64,000 nt of DNA from Rutpela maculata. Its lineage: Eukaryota; Arthropoda; Insecta; Coleoptera; Cerambycidae. Position 1 is the first letter of the stretch, and every line of letters starts with the position of its first letter. Both the position numbers and the translations under genes were made by a program. The notes under the pieces were generated by a model, which saw only the letters and a program-made list of their open reading frames with translations, was not told the origin of the DNA and did not search any database. Shown here in pieces: positions 57,500-64,000 of the stretch. The stretch is taken from contig OW386287.2 of NCBI GenBank assembly GCA_936432065.2, positions 95,311,091 to 95,375,090 of the forward strand, read 5' to 3'.

Positions 57500-57866
57500 T
57501 TCCTAATATGCAATGCCACGCCAAAATTTGCTTCGTCTGTGGACATAATTTGTGACTCAAACTGCGGATTTAGTGTAACATTTTGAAGGTACCAATGGCG
57601 GAAGTTCACATGCTGTGGCAAATCCCTGGGAAGTAATGCCTGTACACTTGCCAAACGATTTGATTACAAATATTCAGAGCTCTAGCATTCTTCCTCGTAC
57701 TCGTATCGGGATGTTCGTCGATTTCCTGCAGCACCGATTCCTCAATTTCGAGTGTTCTGACAGTTCGAGGTGTACCTTCCGACGTAACTTTTTGGAAACT
57801 ACCAGTTTCACAAAGACGAAAAGAATCAGCTATCTGGCAAGGCACTATTAGGTTATCTTTCCTCAT
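57500..57866 (-). pseudogene. Transposase remnant: helix-turn-helix plus start of DDE domain
   Basis: The frame from 57866 reads GTPRTVRTLEIEESVLQ, then HPDTSTRKNARALNICN and IVWQVYRHY, a helix-turn-helix region seen in insect Tc/mariner-like transposase families, ending at a stop near 57606. In another frame (about 57585-57495) RHWYLQNVTLNPQFESQIM is followed by STDEANFGV, which corresponds to the first Asp of the DDE domain (TDEAxF). Most of the catalytic domain is gone. Confidence 0.6.
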
Positions 57867-58089
57867 ACATACTTCTGTTTTTTTGCATTACCTTCTGCGA
57901 GACCATATACGTAATGCATTGTCGCCATTTCCGAATTCGTATAATTCACCATATTTACTGAAATATTCGAATAAATACAGCGAAAAAAAACCGCTGCCCA
58001 AGGAATCACTACTTCCACATCCAGATTCTCTATCCAAGTCACTCACAACGAAAAAACTTTGTATGTGAAAATAATTGTTTATGGAACTT

Positions 58090-58712
58090 TAATAATATTA
58101 TATTTGAAATCCTCTACCCCAAAAACCCATAAAACGATACCCCACATCGGTAGTGGGGTGGGGGTGGTGATAGGGGGGTGGTAGTGGGGGGTGGATGAAG
58201 TAAAAAAATATTTTGAGATTTCTGGTTCCTGTACATGCACTAAATCACGTTTTTTTTTCATCCCCTTTAATAAGGAAGTGGGGGTGGTAATGGGGGTGGC
58301 TAATGCCAAAAATTTTGTTGAGACCTCAGCTTCTCTTGTATATACTAAATACCAATTTTCTTGACTCTTACCTGCTTGATTTACCCATTTACCCTAAATT
58401 TACCCCAATTTACCCCCCCAACCCTTCGACGGAACAAGATGAAAATATAATCTAGTTCTAGATCTCGTTAAAGTACATATGTGTACCAAATTTCAAGTCA
58501 ATATCTCAAACGGTTCCAGAGTAAACGTGCGCACAAAAAAAAGTTACAGACAGACAGACAGACCGACAGACAGACAGACCGACAGACAGAAATTTTTTTT
58601 CGCTCAAACTTAAAATCTCGACGTTTCATGACGTTTTAAGCCTATTTGGGCAATAAAAATTTTTAAAAATTTTTTTGTCGTTACTATACTTCCACTGGAC
58701 GTGGAAGTAATA
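58090..58712 (+). repeat. Dispersed repeat family, copy B, with G-rich head
   Basis: Begins with a G-rich stretch (58150-58195), then CATCCCCTTTAA, CAATTTACCCCCC, TCAATATCTCAAACGGTTCC, GTGCGCAC, (ACAG)n with ACAGACCGACAG, TCTCGACGTTTCATGACG, GTTTTAAGCCTATTTGGG, and ends ACGTGGAAGTAAT. The 3' 170 bp are shared with copy A at 9471-9612. No ORF. The fixed end and variable start suggest a 5'-truncating element, but this is inference. Confidence 0.65.
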
Positions 58713-58827
58713 AAATAAATTCAATGAAACAATAAAAATCGAAGAAATAATAAGATTAGATGGTTTTGAATACCAACAACTTACTTTATGTCAACAAATA
58801 TTGTTTTGAAAATGATGTTTGTAAAAG

Positions 58828-59318
58828 CACAGAAGACCTATACCAGAAACGACTCTCTGGCCTTCCCGCCAATATTGAATTTTATTGTCAACCTATAAAT
58901 CCGCAGGTTTCTAAATTCACCAGTGGAGCGTACCGGTAAGCAATAACATTATATGATTGGCTATTTTGAAAACCAAAGCCAAAATCAGCTTCGAATTTTA
59001 TCTACCAATGCGTCCAGCGGTGAATTTAGAAAGGTGCTGATTTATAGGTTGACAATACCACCGACAAGATGGCCGAAGATCACGCCAATTTACCAATGAA
59101 AGGGTGCGTTTGCACGCACTCAGTAATTTAGTCGAGTCGCTTAGTAATTTAGTACTCGACCAATGCGGACAGCGTGTTTTAGTCAAGTAATTTAGTGGAA
59201 AGCAATTACTAAATTACTGGACCGTCTCTCTACTCGACTAAATTACTGGATGCGTACAAACGCACCCAAACATCGAACGTGCCTCCGACAGAGACGCTTC
59301 TGGTATAGGTCTTCTGTG
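58828..59318. mobile_element. MITE with two nested hairpins, 7-bp TSD GTAAAAG
   Basis: Ends CACAGAAGACCTATACCAGA and, inverted, CACAGAAGACCTATACCAGA with one or two changes; GTAAAAG flanks both sides (58821-58827 and 59319-59325). Inside are hairpin 1 (58883-59056; TTGTCAACCTATAAATC and TCTAAATTCACC pairing) and hairpin 2 (59102-59267; GGGTGCGTTTGCACGCA and ACTCGACTAAATTACT). Hairpin 2 is flanked by AAA on both sides and looks like a separate MITE that inserted. Confidence 0.8.
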
Positions 59319-59325
59319 GTAAAAG

Positions 59326-60275
59326 CGTCATTTATTCCAGAATAGCTAGATTTATGTGTACAAAAAGTATTAATCAATACTGCAATACTGCTAAATGAAG
59401 CAATTTAAATTAAATTGTTTTGATCAAGAATTGTGCATCTGACGAGAAAAACGCAAGATACCGTTTTCATGTAGAATTGACCAAGATAATCAGAAAAATA
59501 TCCACATAGAAAAATGTCAGTGGAGTATAACTTTTGGTGAAAATTATCAGAGGACATGTTTGCAGAGACGCCACTGGTGGAGCGATAAAATAACTTTTCT
59601 AACTAAAATATGTAGTTTTATATCCTATTAACACATACCATAATTGAAAATTATCTAAAGTAATTTCTGAGATATTAAAAAATAAGATTTAAATAATAAA
59701 AAAAATATATTTAACACCCTGCAGCAAAATATTGCGGACATATGTTCATAAGAACTTTTCTTCATAAAATGACCTGAGGAATGACACTCCGAAATATAAA
59801 TAATGTTAATTTTTTATAAGACTGTTTATATGATGGCTCCATTTTAGATTGCCATCTGTGGTGATTTCTAGATAAATTGTTGTAGTGGCTGATATTATAT
59901 CAATTTCAGATTCATTACGGTCAATTGTAATAGTTTCTAAACTTGGGAGATCAAGCACATAGTGGGTAAAAGGTAACCTTTTGCATTTATGATTAGTAGT
60001 TTGCTGTTAATGACTGTCTTAAATTCCCCTCTTAATACAATTTCTTAATTTGTCTTGGGTATCACTAAAAAAAATGGAGGTGTGGTTCATGTAGGAAATG
60101 ATTTTGCCCTTAACGGGGATCTTAAAAAGATCTAATACAAATAAAAAAGATATTGACTGTGTACTTAATCTCAGTGACACTATGCAAAAGTGAATTCGAG
60201 CAAATACGTGTTCGCAATCGGCCACGCCCAACTGCAACTTGTACTCATTTAAAAATAATTCTGCATAACGATTTA
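59326..60275. other. No recognisable gene
   Basis: AT-rich DNA; nothing supported. Confidence 0.4.
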
Positions 60276-60422
60276 TACAGGGTGTTTCATGAGGAACTGT
60301 ACATACTTCCAGGGGCGGTAGAGGACCACTTGGGTATTCAGGAACGGCCATTCAAATTTTCCTGTCGCTCTTAATTCCTGAGATACAGGGTGATAAAATT
60401 ATTTTGGCCAGAACTGAATGTT

Positions 60423-60491
<69 letters not shown>

Positions 60492-60780
60492 GGTAATCTT
60501 TTTTTACAGGAATCGGAAAAATCAAATTAAAAAGTCCGGTCCTGGAATTTAAAAAAATATATAATAGTAATCTATCAACTTATGATGAGTGTATAAAGTG
60601 TCTAAAATTTAAACAAAATCCGATCAATAGTAAGGACGTTCTGGCCAAAATAAATTTTGACCAAAATCCTTTTATCACCCTGTATCTCAGAAATTAAGAG
60701 CGACAGGAAAATTTCAATGACCTCAAGTGGTCCTCTACCGCACCTGGAAGTATGTACAGTTCCTCATGAAACACCCTGTA
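60276..60780. mobile_element. MITE of the TACAGGGTGTTTCATGAGG type with (AT)n
   Basis: TACAGGGTGTTTCATGAGGA and its complement end the element. Inner blocks GAACTGTACATACTTCCAGG, GTAGAGGACCACTTG, TCCTGTCGCTCTTAATT and GATACAGGGTGATAAAA also pair. The left arm carries an (AT)n run of about 60 bp (60426-60487) followed by another TACAGGGTAATC motif. TA dinucleotides flank both ends. Confidence 0.8.
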
Positions 60781-61168
60781 TATATTATCTTGAAAGATAT
60801 TTTACACAGATACCTAGGTATTTGCCCCGGTGTCTTTTTATGACGTTCTTGATAGTATTTCACCATTAAATATGTAAAAGCACTTTTTTCGCTGTAATAA
60901 ACCAACATTTTTTAAGTCATGGAAGAAACACATTTTGCGAAGCCATTATATCATAAATTAAATTACTTTTGGCTGAATGCAAAATAACCAAAATATACAG
61001 TAAATGTAGTAGTGGGTCATTAGGTTACACTTGAAAATATAATCACAATATTTGTCAATTCAGAAAAAACAAATAAAAGGTGATGTAGTAGCCATTATAA
61101 CAGGTCTTTAAAACAACCCCAATAAAAAAAATATTGAAAAAAAATATATATTAAACTACAATTAATTA

Positions 61169-61277
61169 AACTTTATTACCTAATATCGATATTGAAGTTG
61201 GTTAAAAATAGGCACCTCTGATTCCTTTTTTGTTCATTTTTACATCAACTTCAATATCGATATTAGGTAATAAAGTT
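61169..61277. repeat. Perfect 32-bp inverted repeat with 45-nt loop
   Basis: 61169-61200 and 61246-61277 are exact reverse complements (AACTTTATTACC at the outside, GATATTGAAGTTG at the loop). The stem contains the palindrome ATATCGATAT. Confidence 0.85.
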
Positions 61278-62760
61278 CAATTAGCTGGGTGACGGTGAAA
61301 TTTTATTTCTTAATTTTTAGGGACATTTTTTGAAAGAGGTTCAATTTCTTTTCAAAAATTTTTGCATTCTTTTAGTAGCCTCTTTATTTAGAATCTACAC
61401 AGTAAAAGGAAATATTCATCGTTTTGAATTATTAAGCTTTAACGTTAGGTTCGTTATCAGAGAATCTTGAAATCACCATGTATTACACATTTCATGTAAA
61501 TCTGCAAACATTTTGCAATTGTCGCAAACACATTGGTTACACTATTTTGAATTCTTGACATCGGATTCGGTATCAGCTACTCCTAAATTACCTCACTACT
61601 AATTTTAATGCAATTTCAACACTTTGCAGTTTCATAGAAATTAAGCCAATCCAGAGAAATGTTTAAACAAATATAAAAAAGAAACATGCATACAATCGAA
61701 TTGAGAAACTTTTTTTAAATTTTGTGAAATCGGTATAAATATACTGAGATCCCGAAAATAATATAGCTTTGTATTATATTGAAGAGAACTGTATTTTTAT
61801 ACAAACTGTTTTTAAGGAACAAGTTGTTGTTTAGAGAACTTAGTTTCCATGACAAAAGTTATATTACTTTTCGTTAATTTTATACACAATTAAAGAGAAA
61901 GAAAAAACTAATAAATACACGAGAGATAATTGTTCTAAGTACTCGCTTAGAAAAAGGTTCTTTAAAAATTTAAACTGAATTTCGAAGATCTCAGCACATT
62001 AAATAGATAGCTTGATTTCTATTCAATTCAATCAATTTAAATATAATTTATTTCTGCATATACCATACAATATTTATTCACTCATACAAATTATAACTAT
62101 TTAGAAGAAATAATGAATTATGAATATTTATGTTTGTTTTACTGATTTACTGATTCGAATACATTTATTTCAGAAATGACCTCTACTTTTAAGGACGATA
62201 ACTGCTCTAAAGCCTTCGAGAAATGTAACTGTAATATTTTATAGGACTATCCAATTATACATGCACGATATGTAGATATAATAACGTATATCACTTTCTT
62301 TTGTCGAAACTGAAAGAATCGGCCTAAAAAACTTTGCTTTAAAAAAGAAAATCTCACCCCTTCGGTGAATAATTTAGTACAATTACTGTTTTAAAAAGGC
62401 TGTCAGAGAAAGATTTGCACTTGGGAGTAAAAGAGGATCCTGGTGCGTCCTGCTGTGTTAAACAGGACGAGAGTATCAAGTCCAAGTATAAGCTACTCAC
62501 TGGACGCCGGACTAGAGTGGAGGTATTGATCTTTGAGAAGGGAAAGTTTACAGCCCCTTTGCTCCCCCCTTTATTCCACTACCCCGCTCTCTATTGCGAA
62601 GTTTACAAGCCTACGGCCGCTGGTCATTTTACACAGGGTTGACTCGTCAACGTCTTTTGCATATTCTCTAGAACCTTAACGGTATAATAAATAACCACCT
62701 TTTCAATCATTCGCACGCATCACATTTATTATAGTTTCAATAAGTGCTTGGCAACTCATT
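61278..62760. other. No recognisable gene
   Basis: AT-rich DNA. A GC-richer patch at 62430-62640 has an open frame without recognisable domain. Confidence 0.4.
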
Positions 62761-62763
62761 AAG

Positions 62764-63770
62764 TTGTCATGCTTGGAACAGATCCATCAATGGTTCAATT
62801 TATTTAATACTATAAGTTTTAAATTTAAGGATGTCTCATATAGTGAAGTCAGAGGGATAATATATAATTTAAAAAATAGTAATAGCAAAGATATGTACCT
62901 TATAAGTGAGCAAATAATTAAAACAATAAAAAAATATCATATTATATCCCCTAACTAATTTGATCAATTAGTGCATCAAAGAAAACACATTTCCATCTAT
63001 ACTTATATTATCGAAGGTCATCCCTATTTTTAAAAGGTGAAAGATATGTCGAACTACAGATCTATTTCCTTAACTCCAATATTGGCGAAAATCTTTGGAA
63101 GCAGTTATAAAACTTCAAATTGTGAATTACTTCGAAGAAAACTATTTATTTCATCCTAGTCAATTCAGCTTTAGAAAAAAACTCTCTGCCACAGCAGCTG
63201 TTAATAACCTGACTCAAATCATTTCACATAATTTTGGATTAAATAATATTACCAGTGGAACTTTCTATGACCTAACCAAGGCTTTCGATTGTGTATCCCA
63301 TAACATTCTCTTAGATAAACTGACCTGATATCATTTTGACCCAAGTAATATATTTCTGATACAAGCTTATCTTTCAGGTGGAGTATGACTCTTATACAAT
63401 AACGTTGAGTCACAACATAACACGATAAAACATAGTGTACCGCAGGGCTCAGTAATTCGTCCAGTTCTATTTATCATTTATATAAATGATCTTGCCAACT
63501 GTGATAAAGACACTTCTTCCATAGTATTCGCTAATGACACCACCGCTTTCAATTACCACAGAGATCTAAATCAACTAACAGAGAAAGTTATGAGTACACA
63601 ATAGAACATCAAACAATGCCAACAGCTTGAACTTAAATCAAGATAAGCTCAATAATGAGCTTTACCACTCACCATATAAATGTCAATCAGACCGTGTCAG
63701 ATAAAGAAGTCAACTTATATATTGACTCCATACTTAGTTGTTAGGTTAATCTTACTAATGAAGTAAAAAT
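62764..63770 (+). pseudogene. Decayed LINE reverse transcriptase (Jockey-superfamily type)
   Basis: Fragments in changing frames on the plus strand: VRGIIYNLKNSNSKDMY (62850s), KVIPIFK with a degraded NYRSISLTP block (63010-63080), LFHPSQFSFRKKLSATAAV (63150s), motif A YDLTKAFDCVSHNILL (63260s), motif B VPQGSVIRPVLFIIYINDL (63438-63495; GPLLF changed to RPVLF), motif C FANDTTAF (the FADD Asp replaced by Asn) and a final LNQDK-like block. Multiple stops and the D-to-N change at the catalytic site make it inactive. No endonuclease or ORF1 is seen upstream, as expected from 5' truncation. Confidence 0.75.
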
Positions 63771-64000
63771 ATAGAGGGCTGGTAGATAAATTATGCACAA
63801 TGCCAGGTTTTGTCGTAGTCCTCTTGGTTTCCTAATACCACGATTAGAATGTGCGTTCTGAATGGTATTGTCATCATTACTAGAAACGCAGTGCTTGTAA
63901 CAAATCACAGTGGGTCAGGTTAACGTTTTTTGGCCAAAACTCTGAAACTCCCGGAGACGCCCCAAAAATCAGCTGGCGTTGAGCGGAAAAATAATTAAAA

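Overview
The window is eukaryotic nuclear DNA, almost certainly from an insect. It is strongly AT-rich, has short GT-AG introns in the one gene-like locus that can be modelled, and is packed with arthropod-type transposable elements (R4/Dong-like, CR1/L2-like and Jockey-like non-LTR elements, a Ty3/gypsy LTR element, hAT, Crypton-like, Penelope-like and many foldback/MITE elements). A large repeat-rich beetle genome would fit, but that is an impression from repeat style and not proof. I see no intact host gene.

Layout. 1-5175: two R4/Dong-like elements lie tail to tail across (TAA)9; the second has an intact 1108-residue ORF. 5176-9135: a decayed CR1/L2-like element. 9136-22480: AT-rich DNA with foldback elements (10926-12004, 12463-14868), a hAT element with perfect 8-bp target-site duplications (16305-17601), and a double-hairpin element built from Penelope-like ends (19658-21083). 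22563-30911: a complete-looking Ty3/gypsy element on the minus strand (2025-bp LTRs, 4-bp TSD, tRNA-Lys PBS, polypurine tract) whose single ORF encodes Gag, RNase H and integrase but lacks protease and the reverse transcriptase core. It interrupts an older coding remnant. 32519-35366: two palindromic elements. 35963-37424: a Jockey-type ORF1 (gag-like) with no ORF2. 37998-40073: a four-exon tyrosine-recombinase (Crypton-like) gene, broken by frameshifts and by an 807-bp TIR element rich in TGACGTCA palindromes. 40175-42035: a foldback element. 43040-44640: a 120-bp satellite array. 47595-49321: a foldback element with inner subrepeats. 50396-53583: a 3.2-kb TIR element. 54878-55281: a SINE with a 5S rRNA-derived head and a 13-bp TSD. 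55905-60780: tandem repeats, a transposase remnant, dispersed repeats and MITEs. 62764-63770: a decayed LINE reverse transcriptase.

Most of the DNA can be explained as layers of insertions, several nested. The intact reading frames are the second R4/Dong-like ORF and the Gag-RNaseH-IN ORF of the LTR element. The first R4/Dong-like ORF is also open but is cut by the window edge. Everything else coding is decayed. Boundaries of hairpin elements were read by eye from inverted matches and are accurate to a few bases only where a TSD is quoted.
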